NCBI RefSeq assembly: GCF_013205025.1
Contig: NZ_JABMLE010000003.1
Location: forward strand, 525,232-589,231
DNA length: 64,000 nt
Direction of reading: 5' to 3'
From: Rathayibacter sp. VKM Ac-2857
GTDB taxonomy: Bacteria; Actinomycetota; Actinomycetes; Actinomycetales; Microbacteriaceae
Positions 25,101 through 37,761 of the stretch are shown in pieces. Under the pieces are notes generated by a model that had not been told where the DNA came from, ran no database searches, and was given only the letters and a program-made list of their open reading frames with translations. How positions within the stretch are numbered: the first letter of the stretch is position 1; the number at the start of each line of letters is the position of its first letter. Position numbers and translations under genes: made by a program.

Positions 25101-26018
25101 GTGAAGGCCGCGGTCGCCGGCGCCCCCGTCAGCTTCGGCGTCTTCGAGCTCACCCCGGAGGGCGCCGACACGGTCTCGCCCGACGACCTCGTCGACGTGC
25201 TCGCCGAGGCGGGCTACACCGGCGTCGACCTGGGACCGGCCGGCTACCTCGGCCGCGGACGAGAGCTGCGCCAGCGCCTCGAACGGTCGGGACTCGACGT
25301 CGCCGGCGGCTGGATCCAGCTGCCCTTCTCGGACGACGAGGCCTTCGCGGCGTCGCTGCCCGAGCTCGACGCCGCGCTCCGCCTCTTCGCCGAGGCGTCC
25401 GAGCACGGCCCCGCGCGGCTCCCGCTGCCGACCCTCGCCGACGACGGCTCCGCGGTCCGGCGCTCCTCGCCCGGGCGCGGCGCCGGCGCCGATCCGCTCG
25501 ACGACGCGCGCTGGTCGCGGCTCGCCGCCAACGTCGAGCGCGCGACCGCCACCGTCCGCGCGGCCGGCTTCGAGCCGACGTTCCACCACCACGCGGGCAC
25601 GTACATCGAGTCGCCGGAGGAGATCGACCGCTTCCTCGGCGCCGTCGACATCGGCCTCACCCTCGACACCGGTCACCTGCTGATCGGCGGCGGCGACCCG
25701 GTCGCGGCCGTCGAGCGCTGGGGCTCCCGGATCAACCACCTGCACCTCAAGGACGTCGACGTCGCCGAGCTGCGCCGGGTCCTCGCGGCCGGCGGCGGGA
25801 TGCGCGAGGTCTGGTCCTCCGGGTCGTTCGTCGCCTTCGGCCGCGGCGACATCGACCTCGACGCGGTGATGACCGCGATCGACGCCCAGGGCTACGACGG
25901 CTGGGTGGTCGTCGAGCAGGACGTCCTCAACGCCCCCGACGCCGACCTCGCCGCGTTCCGCGACGAGCGCCGCGACGACCAGGCCGTCAACCGCGAGGCC
26001 CTGCGCGCCTGGGCCTGA
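25101..26018 (+). CDS. iolE: IolE-like inosose dehydratase / sugar isomerase (TIM barrel)
   Basis: A 305-residue xylose-isomerase-like TIM-barrel enzyme. FHHHAGTYIESPEEI, GLTLDTGHLLIGGG and INHLHLKDVD carry the metal-binding residues in the order seen in IolE, which dehydrates scyllo-inosose in myo-inositol breakdown. GTG 25101 follows CGGAG with eight-base spacing. The closely related isomerase IolI cannot be excluded, but this is the only gene of the type with the GTYIE text here, and it heads the operon. Confidence 0.82.
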   Translation: MKAAVAGAPVSFGVFELTPEGADTVSPDDLVDVLAEAGYTGVDLGPAGYLGRGRELRQRLERSGLDVAGGWIQLPFSDDEAFAASLPELDAALRLFAEASEHGPARLPLPTLADDGSAVRRSSPGRGAGADPLDDARWSRLAANVERATATVRAAGFEPTFHHHAGTYIESPEEIDRFLGAVDIGLTLDTGHLLIGGGDPVAAVERWGSRINHLHLKDVDVAELRRVLAAGGGMREVWSSGSFVAFGRGDIDLDAVMTAIDAQGYDGWVVVEQDVLNAPDADLAAFRDERRDDQAVNREALRAWA

Positions 26019-26076
26019 CCGCGCCCCTCTCGAACCCCGACCCCCCAGACCGCCCCCGGGCAGCAAGGACACCGCC

Positions 26077-27084
26077 GTGACCGACACCCCTCTCCGCTTC
26101 GGACTCGTCGGCACCGGCCGCATCGGCCAGGTGCACGCCGCGAACATCGCCGCCGACCCCGAGGCGACGCTCGCCTGGGTCTGCGACCCGTTCGTCGACG
26201 GCGCGAACGCCGTCTCGGCCCGCTACGGCGGAACGGTGACGACCGACGCCGCCGAGATGTTCGCCTCCGGCGGGATCGACGCGGTGCTGATCGCCTCGCC
26301 GACCGCGACGCACGTCGACCTGCTCGAGGCCGCGATCTCGGCCGGGATCCCCGCGCTCTGCGAGAAGCCGATCGACCTCGACATCGCGCGGGTCGACGCG
26401 CTCCTGCCGCGCGTCACGTCATCGGGAGTGCCGATCGCGCTCGGCTTCAACCGCCGCTTCGACCCGGCCTTCGCCGAGGCGCGCGCCCGCGTCGCCGCCG
26501 GCGAGATCGGCGCGCTGGAGCAGCTCTCGATCATCAGCCGCGACCCCGCCGCCCCGCCCGCGGCCTACATCGGCGTCTCCGGCGGCATCTTCCGCGACAT
26601 GACGATCCACGACTTCGACATGGCGCGCTTCTTCCTCCCCGACATCGTCGAGGTCACCGCGACCGGCGCGACGACCTTCGACCCCGGCGCGCGCGAGCAC
26701 GGCGACTTCGACACCGCGGTCGTCACGCTCCGCTCCGCCTCCGGTGCGCTCGTCTCGATCACCAACTCGCGGCACAGCTCGGTCGGCTACGACCAGCGCA
26801 TCGAGGCCTTCGGCGCCGACGGCTCGATCGAGGTCGCCAACGCCCTCACCAGCCTGGTCAGCGTCTCGAACGGCACGAGCGTGCAGGCGAAGCCGCCGTA
26901 CCAGGACTTCTTCCTCGAGCGGTACTCCGTGGCCTACCGGGCCGAGCTCACCGAGTTCATCAAGCTCGCCCGCGGCGAGGAGTCGACGAGCCCCACGTTC
27001 GCCGACGGCCGCGCCGCCCTCGTCCTCGCCGACGCCGCCGCCCGCTCCGCGGTCGAGCGCGTCTCGGTGAGCGTCGAGCTGTAG
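26077..27084 (+). CDS. iolG: Inositol 2-dehydrogenase (Gfo/Idh/MocA family)
   Basis: A 335-residue NAD-dependent oxidoreductase. The Rossmann fold starts GLVGTGRIGQVHA, EKPIDLD carries the conserved Lys, and MTIHDFDMARFF holds the catalytic Asp/His region of inositol dehydrogenases. It would oxidise myo-inositol to scyllo-inosose, the first pathway step. GTG start. Located 58 bases after iolE. Confidence 0.88.
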   Translation: MTDTPLRFGLVGTGRIGQVHAANIAADPEATLAWVCDPFVDGANAVSARYGGTVTTDAAEMFASGGIDAVLIASPTATHVDLLEAAISAGIPALCEKPIDLDIARVDALLPRVTSSGVPIALGFNRRFDPAFAEARARVAAGEIGALEQLSIISRDPAAPPAAYIGVSGGIFRDMTIHDFDMARFFLPDIVEVTATGATTFDPGAREHGDFDTAVVTLRSASGALVSITNSRHSSVGYDQRIEAFGADGSIEVANALTSLVSVSNGTSVQAKPPYQDFFLERYSVAYRAELTEFIKLARGEESTSPTFADGRAALVLADAAARSAVERVSVSVEL

Positions 27085-27094
27085 GGCGCCGGCC

Positions 27095-27949
27095 GTGACC
27101 GTCCGCCTCGCCGCCTCCGCGGAGATGCTCTTCCCGGAGCTCGAGTTCGTCGACCGCGTCCGCCGCCTGCACGAGCGCGGCTTCGAGGTCGAGATCTGGG
27201 ACTGGTCCACCAAGGACCTGCCCGCGCTTGCGGCGATCGGAGCGACCTTCTCGTCGATGACCGGCTACCTCACCGGCGATCTGATCACGCCCGACGGCAT
27301 CGCCGAGACGCTCCGCACGGCCGAGATCTCGCTCGCGGCCGCCGAGATCATCGACAGCCCGCGGCTGAACCTGCACGGCACCGGCCTCGCGCCGGGCGGC
27401 CTGCCCGTCCGGCCCGGCACCGAGGTGACGCCCGACGACCGCGATCGCGCCGAGGACACCCTCCGCCGGCTCGCCGCGCTCGGCGAGGAGCGCGGCCGGG
27501 TCTTCACCCTCGAGAACCTCAACACGGCGGTCGACCACCCGGGCACCCCGTTCGCCCGCGCCGAGGACACCCTCGCGCTGGTCAGCGCGGTCGACCGCCC
27601 GGGTCTGCGGCTGAACCTCGACCTCTACCACGCGCAGATCGGCGAGGGGAACCTGCTCGAGCTCGTGCGCCGCTGCCTGCCCTGGATCGGCGAGATCCAG
27701 GTCGCCGACGTGCCCGGCCGCTGCGAGCCCGGGACCGGCGAGATCCGCTACCCGGCCGTCGCGCAGGAGCTGTGCGTCCTCGGCTACGACGGGGTCGTCG
27801 GGCTCGAGGCGTGGCCGTCGACCGACTCCGAGGCGGCGCTCGACGCCTTCGAGGAGGCCTTCCTGAGCCGGCCGGAGTCCCGGCCTCGATCCCCGATCGT
27901 CGTCACCGCCGGAGCCACGGCCGACAGAGAGGTGGACAGGGTCGTATGA
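27095..27949 (+). CDS. Hydroxypyruvate-isomerase-like TIM-barrel protein
   Basis: A 284-residue sugar-isomerase/epimerase fold protein. FTLENLNTAVDHPGTPF, LRLNLDLYHAQIGEG and VGLEAWPSTD show the metal-binding positions of the Hyi/IolH-IolI group. It starts (GTG) ten bases after iolG and overlaps iolC by four bases, so it belongs to the inositol operon, at the place where Corynebacterium has iolH. Probable role: isomerising an inosose or downstream keto-acid intermediate. Confidence 0.8.
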   Translation: MTVRLAASAEMLFPELEFVDRVRRLHERGFEVEIWDWSTKDLPALAAIGATFSSMTGYLTGDLITPDGIAETLRTAEISLAAAEIIDSPRLNLHGTGLAPGGLPVRPGTEVTPDDRDRAEDTLRRLAALGEERGRVFTLENLNTAVDHPGTPFARAEDTLALVSAVDRPGLRLNLDLYHAQIGEGNLLELVRRCLPWIGEIQVADVPGRCEPGTGEIRYPAVAQELCVLGYDGVVGLEAWPSTDSEAALDAFEEAFLSRPESRPRSPIVVTAGATADREVDRVV

Positions 27950-28914
27950 GCACCTCCACCACGCCCTACGACGTGCTGACCATCGGCCGGGTCGGGGTCG
28001 ACATCTACCCGTTGCAGGACGGCCTCGGGCTCGAGGACGTCGAGACCTTCGGCAAGTACCTCGGCGGGAGCGCCGCGAACGTCGCCATCGCGGCCGCCCG
28101 GCACGGGCACTCCGCCGCGCTGATCTCGCGGGCCGGTGAGGACCCGTTCGGCCGCTACGTGAAGCGCGAGCTGGTCCGGCTCGGCGTCTCGGACGAGTTC
28201 GTCGGCACCGAGCCGGACCTGGCCACGCCGGTGACGTTCTGCGAGATCTTCCCGCCGGACGACTTCCCGCTGTACTTCTACCGCAAGCCCAAGGCGCCCG
28301 ACCTGGCGATCACCGCGCAGTCGCTCGACCTCGACGCGATCGTCCGGGCGACGGTCTACTGGTCGACCGTCACGGGGCTCACGGAGGAGCCCAGCCGCTC
28401 GGCGCACTTCGTCGCCTGGCAGGCGCGCGACCGCCGGCCGTTCACCGTGCTCGACCTCGACTACCGGCCGATGTTCTGGCGCTCGCCGGAGCGGGCGTCG
28501 CAGGAGGTCGCGAAGGCGCTGGAGTGGGTCACCGTCGCGGTCGGCAACCGCGAGGAGTGCGAGATCGCCGTCGGCGAGACCGACCCGTCGCGCGCGGCCG
28601 ACGCGCTGCTCGACCGCGGCGTCGAGCTCGCGATCGTCAAGCAGGGCCCCCGCGGAGTCCTCGCGAAGACCCGCTCCGAGACGGTCGAGGTCGAGCCGTT
28701 CCCGGTCGAGGTCGTCAACGGCCTCGGCGCCGGGGACAGCTTCGGCGGGGCGCTCATCCACGGGCTCGTCGAGGGCTGGGACCTCGAGCGCATCCTCCGC
28801 TTCGCGAACGTCGCCGGCGCGATCGTCGCCTCGCGGCGCGAGTGCTCGACGGCGATGCCCACCACGGCCGAGGTCGAGACCTTCCTGAAGGAGCGCACCG
28901 ATGTCACGCTCTGA
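27946..28914 (+). CDS. iolC: 5-dehydro-2-deoxygluconokinase
   Basis: A 322-residue PfkB-family sugar kinase. GGSAANVAIAAARHG near the start and NGLGAGDSFGGALIHG near the end (anion hole and catalytic Asp) are clear; IGRVGVDIYPLQ is typical of IolC. It phosphorylates 5-dehydro-2-deoxygluconate. The ATG overlaps the upstream stop, and the gene overlaps the next by 14 bases. Confidence 0.92.
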   Translation: MSTSTTPYDVLTIGRVGVDIYPLQDGLGLEDVETFGKYLGGSAANVAIAAARHGHSAALISRAGEDPFGRYVKRELVRLGVSDEFVGTEPDLATPVTFCEIFPPDDFPLYFYRKPKAPDLAITAQSLDLDAIVRATVYWSTVTGLTEEPSRSAHFVAWQARDRRPFTVLDLDYRPMFWRSPERASQEVAKALEWVTVAVGNREECEIAVGETDPSRAADALLDRGVELAIVKQGPRGVLAKTRSETVEVEPFPVEVVNGLGAGDSFGGALIHGLVEGWDLERILRFANVAGAIVASRRECSTAMPTTAEVETFLKERTDVTL

Positions 28915-29785
28915 TCGCGACTTCGCGGAGCTGCGCCGGCTCCGCGCCGAGGACCCGGCCGCCGTCGCGCGGGCGCTCGCCGGGCGCCGGCGCCGTCCGC
29001 TGCTCGGCGGCGACGGGCGGCTGCTCCTCGTCGCCGCCGACCACCCCGCCCGCGGCGCTCTCGGCGTGCGCGGCGACGCCATGGCGATGGCCGACCGCTA
29101 CGACCTGCTCGACCGGCTCGCCACCGCGCTCTCGCGGCCCGGTGTCGACGGGGTGCTCGGCACGCCGGACATCATCGACGACCTCGCGCTCCTCGGGCTG
29201 CTCGACGACAAGGTCGTGGTCGGATCGATGAACCGGGGCGGCCTGCGCGGCGCCTCCTTCGAGATGGACGACCGCTTCACCGGCTACGACATCGACGGGA
29301 TCGTCCGCGACGGCCTCGACTTCGCGAAGACGCTGCTGCGGATCAACCTCGCCGACGCCGGCTCGGTCGCAACGCTGGAGGCGAACGCGGCCGCCGTGAC
29401 CGCGGCTGCCGCCGCTCGCGTGCCGATCATGCTCGAGCCGTTCCTCAGCGAGTGGATCGACGGCGCCGTCGTCAACGACCTCTCGGCCGACGCCGTGATC
29501 ACCTCGATCGCGATCGCCTCCGGGCTCGGCTCCTCCTCGGCCTGCACCTGGCTGAAGCTGCCCGTCGTCCCCGAGATGGAGCGGGTGATGGCCGCGACCA
29601 CGCTGCCGACCCTGCTACTCGGCGGCGATCCGACCGGCAGCCCGGACGAGACCTACGCGTCGTGGGGTGCGGCTCTCGCACTGCCCGGCGTCCGCGGCCT
29701 CGTCGTCGGGCGCACCCTCCTCTATCCGGCCGACGGCGACGTCGCGGCGGCGGTCGACACCGCTGCCGCGCTCGTGCACGGCTGA
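28901..29785 (+). CDS. Cgl0159-family (beta/alpha)8-barrel protein, aldolase-like
   Basis: A 294-residue barrel protein of the Cgl0159 family, found between iolC and iolA in Corynebacterium and in the same place here. ADHPARGALGV resembles class I aldolases, and TWLKLPVVPEMERV carries a Lys that may be the Schiff-base residue. It may act as the 2-deoxy-5-keto-gluconate-6-phosphate aldolase (the IolJ step), which otherwise lacks a gene in this cluster. The assignment is an inference from context. Confidence 0.85.
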   Translation: MSRSDRDFAELRRLRAEDPAAVARALAGRRRRPLLGGDGRLLLVAADHPARGALGVRGDAMAMADRYDLLDRLATALSRPGVDGVLGTPDIIDDLALLGLLDDKVVVGSMNRGGLRGASFEMDDRFTGYDIDGIVRDGLDFAKTLLRINLADAGSVATLEANAAAVTAAAAARVPIMLEPFLSEWIDGAVVNDLSADAVITSIAIASGLGSSSACTWLKLPVVPEMERVMAATTLPTLLLGGDPTGSPDETYASWGAALALPGVRGLVVGRTLLYPADGDVAAAVDTAAALVHG

Positions 29786-29820
29786 CTCCATCCCTCCCCT
29801 TCGAGAAAAGAACAGGAACC

Positions 29821-31344
<1,524 letters not shown>

Positions 31345-31365
31345 GGCACGCCACCAGGAGGGGCG

Positions 31366-31700
31366 GATCTCGATACGGCCGCTCCGCGCCCTACTCGATC
31401 AGCATGAATGCGGACGCTGCGCGGCCTACCCGATCAGCATGAAGCGCCACATGTTGGTCGAGTAGCCGCCGCAGGCGGCGTATCGAGACCCACCCACCGC
31501 CGGCCGTGCAGCCGCCCGAGCATGCCGGCCGGGCGACCGCCCGCCAGCCACATGCTGGTCGAGTAGCCGCCGCAGGCGGCGTATCGAGACCCGCCCCCTG
31601 CAGGACGGTGGATCTCGATACGGCCGCTCCGCGCCCTACTCGATCAGCATGAGGCGCCACATGCTGGTCGAGTAGCCGCGCAGCGGCGCATCGAGACCCG
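31366..31700. repeat. Dispersed inverted-repeat cluster (copy group 5), inside the inositol cluster
   Basis: Two orphan right arms (about 31366-31441), a left arm with catgttggtcgagtagccgccgcaggcggcgtatcgagacc at 31450, a complete element from 31551 to 31651 and a further left arm at 31659-31700. They occupy nearly all of the 400 bases between iolA and iolB; nothing else is visible there. Confidence 0.85.
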
Positions 31701-31745
31701 CCCCACCAGCACCCCCCCGCACCGAGACACGACGGAAGGCCCGAG

Positions 31746-32701
31746 ATGACCACGCACAACGAGTGGCTGTTCCCGCGGGGCGCGCTCGCCCGCGACGGCT
31801 GGGAGTCCGTCGTCGACGTCGGCCTGCCCGGCTGGCGGCACACGGGCCTCCGCGTCGCGGACCTCGGCCTCGGCGACGAGCTCGCTCTCCCCGCGGCGGG
31901 CGTCGAGCGCCTCGTCGTCCCGCTCGCCGGCTCCTTCACCGTCCGGCACGCGGCAGACGGCCCCGCCGAGACCACCGTCCTCGCGGGTCGAGCCTCGGTC
32001 TTCGACGGCCCGAGCGACGTCCTTTACCTCTCGACGCTGTCCTCCGCGACGGTGTCGGGGGAGGGCCGCGTCGCGATCGCGGAGGCCCCCGCCGCGACCG
32101 CGCACCCGAGCCGCTACATCCCGCGCGCGGAGGTCCCCGTCGAGCTCCGCGGCGCCGGCCGCTCCAGCCGGCAGGTGCACAACTTCGGCACCCCGAGCGC
32201 GCTCGAGGCCGACCGCTTCATCGTCTGCGAGGTCATCACTCCGGCCGAGAACTGGTCGAGCTACCCCGCGCACAAGCACGACGAGGACGTCCCCGGCCAC
32301 GAGTCGCGGCTCGAGGAGATCTACTACTTCGAGACCGCCGTCAGCCGCGGCGTCGACGCGCCCGCGGGCGCCGAGCCGTTCGGGATGTTCAGCACCTCCA
32401 CCTCGCCCGCCGGCGAGATCGCGATCGACGCGACCGTGCGCACCGGCGACATCGCGCTCGTCCCGTTCGGCTACCACGGCCCCGCGGTCGCGGCGCCCGG
32501 CTACGACCTCTACTACCTCAACGTGATGGCCGGCCCGGGCGAGGAGCGGGCCTGGCTGATCAGCGACCATCCGGCGCACGGCTGGATCCGCAGCACCTGG
32601 GACGACCAGGACATCGACCCCCGACTCCCGTACACGCCCGACAGCACGATCAGCACAGACACGACCGACAGCACACCCAGCACCACCGGAGGACAGCACT
32701 G

Positions 32702-32702
<1 letters not shown>
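31746..32702 (+). CDS. iolB: 5-deoxy-glucuronate isomerase
   Basis: A 318-residue cupin-fold isomerase. The metal His/Glu set is visible in SSYPAHKHDED...LEEIYYFE, and VPFGYHGPAVAAPGYDLYYLNVMAGP is a hallmark of IolB. It isomerises 5-deoxy-glucuronate to 5-dehydro-2-deoxygluconate. The last 25 residues are a Ser/Thr-rich tail (TDTTDSTPSTT) not usual in the family. Its stop overlaps the start of iolD. Confidence 0.92.
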
Positions 32703-34594
<1,892 letters not shown>

Positions 34595-34619
34595 TTGCTC
34601 GGCGGGCAAGTGCTGCCCT

Positions 34620-34654
34620 AATGTCAGGACATTTGCACAGAATCGACCTAGAAT
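34620..34654 (+). promoter_or_regulatory. Operator aatgtc-ag-gacatt and -10 box before the transaldolase gene
   Basis: A perfect inverted repeat (34620-34633) with a two-base centre, followed by a -10-like tagaat (34649-34654). Its close match at 24984 points to the GntR/UTRA protein as the binder. The operator would cover the -35 region. Confidence 0.65.
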
Positions 34655-34703
34655 GAGCATCACCGCAATCGGCGCCGACGCGCCCCACCCCCTGGAGAGA
34701 ACC

Positions 34704-35801
34704 ATGAGCGCCACCGTGACCGCCGACGCAGCGACCGCCCCGTACGAGCCGCTGCGGGCCGGCGCCGCGACGGCGACCAGCCTCTGGAACGACTCCGCGG
34801 ACCTCGAGGAGCTCGGCCGGTCGATCGCCTTCGGCGCGGTCGGCGCGACCTGCAACCCGGTTATCGCGCTCACCACGATCGAGAAGCACCTCGACGTCTG
34901 GGGTCCGCGGATCGCGGCGCTCGCCGAGCAGCACCCCACCGCGGGCGAGAGCGAGCTCGGCTGGCTGGCCATCGAGCAGATGTCGATCGAGGCGGCCGAG
35001 CTGCTGCTCCCCGCGTTCCGCGCGAGCGGCGGACGGGACGGGCGCCTCTCGGTGCAGACCGACCCGCGGCTGCACCGCGACGCCGACGCACTCGTCGCTC
35101 AGGCGGTGCACTTCTCGGAGCTCGCCGAGAACATCATCGTGAAGATCCCCGCCACCGCGATCGGCATCCGCGCGATCGAGGAGGCGACCTACCGCGGCGT
35201 CAGCATCAACGCGACGGTGTCGTTCACCGTCGCGCAGGCCGTGGCCGTCGCCGAGGCGATCGAGCGCGGCTTCGACCGCCGCGCGGCCGAGGGGCTGCCC
35301 GACCACGAGTTCGGCTCCGTCGTCACCATCATGGGCGGGCGCCTCGACGACTGGATCAAGGCGTCGGTGGCGGCCGACCGCCGCCTCGTGCAGCCCGGGT
35401 ACCTCGACTGGGCGGGCGTCGCGGCGCTCAAGGAGGCGTACCGGATCTTCCGCGAGCGCGGCTACCGCTCCCGCATCCTCTCGGCCGCCTTCCGCAACCA
35501 CCTGCAGTGGTCGGAGCTGGTGGGCGGCGACCTCGTCGTCTCGCCGCCGTTCGAGTGGCAGCTGCTGATCCACGAGAACCGCATCGAGGTCGACCCGGCG
35601 CAGATCGACGTCCCGGTCCCCGCCGAGATCCTGGCCGCGCTGCTGGAGCTCCCCGAGTTCCGCCGCGCCTACCTCGAGGACGGCATGACCGTCGACGAGT
35701 TCGGCTCGTTCGGCGCCACCCGCCGCACCCTCCGCCAGTTCCTCGACGCCGACGCCCGCCTCGACGCCCTCGTCCGCGAGATCCTCCTCCCGACGATCTA
35801 G
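34704..35801 (+). CDS. Transaldolase-family protein
   Basis: A 365-residue class I aldolase-type protein of the transaldolase superfamily. The Schiff-base Lys is in ENIIVKIPATAIG; VGATCNPVIALTTI and SINATVSFTVAQAV are family motifs. It is longer than the small fructose-6-phosphate aldolases. ATG 34704 has GGAGAG five bases upstream; an ATG at 34654 lies in the promoter. It carries its own inositol-type operator and may recycle sugar phosphates or replace the missing IolJ aldolase. Confidence 0.88.
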   Translation: MSATVTADAATAPYEPLRAGAATATSLWNDSADLEELGRSIAFGAVGATCNPVIALTTIEKHLDVWGPRIAALAEQHPTAGESELGWLAIEQMSIEAAELLLPAFRASGGRDGRLSVQTDPRLHRDADALVAQAVHFSELAENIIVKIPATAIGIRAIEEATYRGVSINATVSFTVAQAVAVAEAIERGFDRRAAEGLPDHEFGSVVTIMGGRLDDWIKASVAADRRLVQPGYLDWAGVAALKEAYRIFRERGYRSRILSAAFRNHLQWSELVGGDLVVSPPFEWQLLIHENRIEVDPAQIDVPVPAEILAALLELPEFRRAYLEDGMTVDEFGSFGATRRTLRQFLDADARLDALVREILLPTI

Positions 35802-35874
35802 CGCCCGCGGGAGGCGCGGGTCTCGATGCGCGGAAAGCCAGGCGGAAAGAGGAGCCCGCGGAGCGGGCGCATTC

Positions 35875-36083
35875 CATGCTGATCGAGTAGCCCTCGGAGA
35901 GGGCGTATCGAGATCCACCGGCGTCGGAAGCCGAGTCTGCAGACCCGCCCTGCTGACGACGGCGGGTCTCGATACGCCCCTGCGGGGCTACTCGACCAGC
36001 ATGGGGAATGCGATCCGCTTCTCGGCCCGCATGCTGTCGTCCATGCTGATCGAGTAGCCCTCGGAGAGGGCGTATCGAGATCC
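35875..36083. repeat. Dispersed inverted-repeat cluster (copy group 6)
   Basis: A full element from catgctgatcgagtagccctcgg (35875) to ggctactcgaccagcatg (36003), and a left arm from 36042 to 36083 that ends eight bases from the stop of the next leftward gene. No gene in the 290-base gap. Confidence 0.85.
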
Positions 36084-36091
36084 GGCGCCGG

Positions 36092-36487
36092 TCAGCGGGC
36101 GAGGTGGGCGCGCCAGCCGCCGAAGGCGGTGATGTCGTCCGCGCCGGCGAGGGCGATCGGCTCGACGAGGAAGCCGCTGACGAGCGAGCCGTCGGCGAGG
36201 GAGACGGAGCCGATGGCCATCGGCTGGGGGAGCGCCGCGACGAAGGAGCCGAAGGCCGCCTCCGTCAGCCGGTAGACCTCCACGTCGAGCGCCGCGCCGC
36301 CCTCGGCGACCCGCACGACGCCGGGCTTCGGCGGCACGGTCGACAGCGCGTACAGCCGGTAGTCGGCGCTGGTGGTCGTCGCCTCGACGAACTCCGCGTC
36401 GCGATCGGCGAGCTGGTGGTGCAGGGGCTGGTCGCGCAGGTGCGCGCCGGCGACGGCGAGGAGGACGGTGCGGTCGGCAGTGCTCAT
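36092..36487 (-). CDS. Allophanate hydrolase C-terminal domain as a separate protein
   Basis: A 131-residue protein that corresponds to the small C-terminal domain of allophanate hydrolase (AtzF/DUR1): VAGAHLRDQPLHHQL at the start and TAFGGWRAHLAR at the end are diagnostic. In most bacteria this domain is fused to the amidase. Here its ATG overlaps the amidase TGA by four bases, so both halves are made together and probably associate. The domain is thought to process the N-carboxy intermediate. Confidence 0.85.
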   Translation of the reverse strand: MSTADRTVLLAVAGAHLRDQPLHHQLADRDAEFVEATTTSADYRLYALSTVPPKPGVVRVAEGGAALDVEVYRLTEAAFGSFVAALPQPMAIGSVSLADGSLVSGFLVEPIALAGADDITAFGGWRAHLAR

Positions 36488-37761
36488 GAACGGCTCCAGA
36501 CGAGATCGGCGAGCTGGTGGTCGGAGAAGGCGGGGCCGATCAGCTGCACGCCGAACGGCAGCCCGTCGACGACTCCCGCGGGGTAGGCGACGGCCGCCAG
36601 GTCGAGCAGGTTCGCGAAGTTGGTGAAGCGCCCGAGCCGCGAGTTGACGCCGATCGGGTCGGCCGCGACGGCGGCGAGCGTCGGGTGCTCGGTCGTCGTC
36701 GGCAGCAGCAGCGCGTCGATCCGCTCGAACACGGCGTCGGAGGCGACCCGCGCCCGGTCGAGCCGCTCCTGGTCCTGGAAGAGCCTCCAGGCCGGCAGCT
36801 CCCGCGACCGCGAGACGATGCCGCCGACCACCGGATCCACCTCGTCCGGATGCGCGTCGACGAACTCGCCGACCGCCGCGTAGCGCTCGGCCACGAAGGC
36901 ACCGTCGTAGAGCATCCGCGCGGTCTCGAGGAACACCTCGATGTCGAGCTCGACCAGCGTCGCCCCCGCCTCGCTCCAGCGGGCCACCTCGGCGTCGAAC
37001 GCCTCGGCCCAGCCGGGCGCGAGCTCGCCGAGCTGCCCGGGCCGCGGGACGCCGATCCGCGCGGTGGCGGCGAACGGCTCGGCGACTCCGCTGCGGCTGA
37101 GCGGATCGCGCGAGTCCGGTCCCGCCATCACGTCGAGCGCGCGCCGGGCGATCGCCGGATCCGCCGCCATCACCGTCACCACGTCGAGGCTCCGGCAGGC
37201 CGGCACTACGCCGGCGGCGCTGACCCAGCCCTTGGTCGGCTTGAGCCCGACCAGCCCGTGGAACGCGGCCGGCACCCGCCCGGAGCCCGCGGTGTCCGTC
37301 CCGAGCGCGAAGTCCGCGCCGCCGAGCGCCACCGCGACGGCGGAGCCGGACGACGAGCCGCCCGAGATGCGCGACGGATCCACCGCGTGCCGCACCGCGC
37401 CGTAGGGGGAGCGGGTGCCGACCAGGCCGGTCGCGAACTGGTCGAGGTTGGCCGAGCCGAGCACCACCGCGCCGGCCGCGCGCAGCCGCGCCACCACGGT
37501 CGCGTCCTCGGCAGGGGCGCACGCGAACGCCGGGCAGGCCGCCGTCGTCTCCAGCCCCGCGACGTCGATGTTGCCCTTCACCGCGAACAGCAGCCCGGCG
37601 AGCGGGAGCGCCGGATCGACGGCGGCCAGCTCGGCCGCCACCTCGGCCTCGGGCCGCAGGGCGATGAACGCCTCGGGCCGGGCGGCCAGCCGCCGGTAGC
37701 GCTCGGCGATGCGCGCCGCGGGGTCCTGAAGCGCGGGGTCCAGCGCGGGGTCGTCCATCAT
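36484..37761 (-). CDS. atzF: Allophanate hydrolase, amidase domain
   Basis: A 425-residue amidase-signature enzyme: Lys62 in FAVKGNIDV, the Gly/Ser-rich GGSSSGS at about 134-140 and the nucleophile Ser160 in DTAGSGRVP. VKGNIDVAGLETTAACPAF and GVQLIGPAFSDHQL are typical of AtzF. It cleaves allophanate to ammonia and CO2. Fused enzymes are near 600 residues; this one stops after the amidase domain and the missing part is the next gene. It overlaps the urea carboxylase gene (ATGA). Confidence 0.92.
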   Translation of the reverse strand: MMDDPALDPALQDPAARIAERYRRLAARPEAFIALRPEAEVAAELAAVDPALPLAGLLFAVKGNIDVAGLETTAACPAFACAPAEDATVVARLRAAGAVVLGSANLDQFATGLVGTRSPYGAVRHAVDPSRISGGSSSGSAVAVALGGADFALGTDTAGSGRVPAAFHGLVGLKPTKGWVSAAGVVPACRSLDVVTVMAADPAIARRALDVMAGPDSRDPLSRSGVAEPFAATARIGVPRPGQLGELAPGWAEAFDAEVARWSEAGATLVELDIEVFLETARMLYDGAFVAERYAAVGEFVDAHPDEVDPVVGGIVSRSRELPAWRLFQDQERLDRARVASDAVFERIDALLLPTTTEHPTLAAVAADPIGVNSRLGRFTNFANLLDLAAVAYPAGVVDGLPFGVQLIGPAFSDHQLADLVWSRS

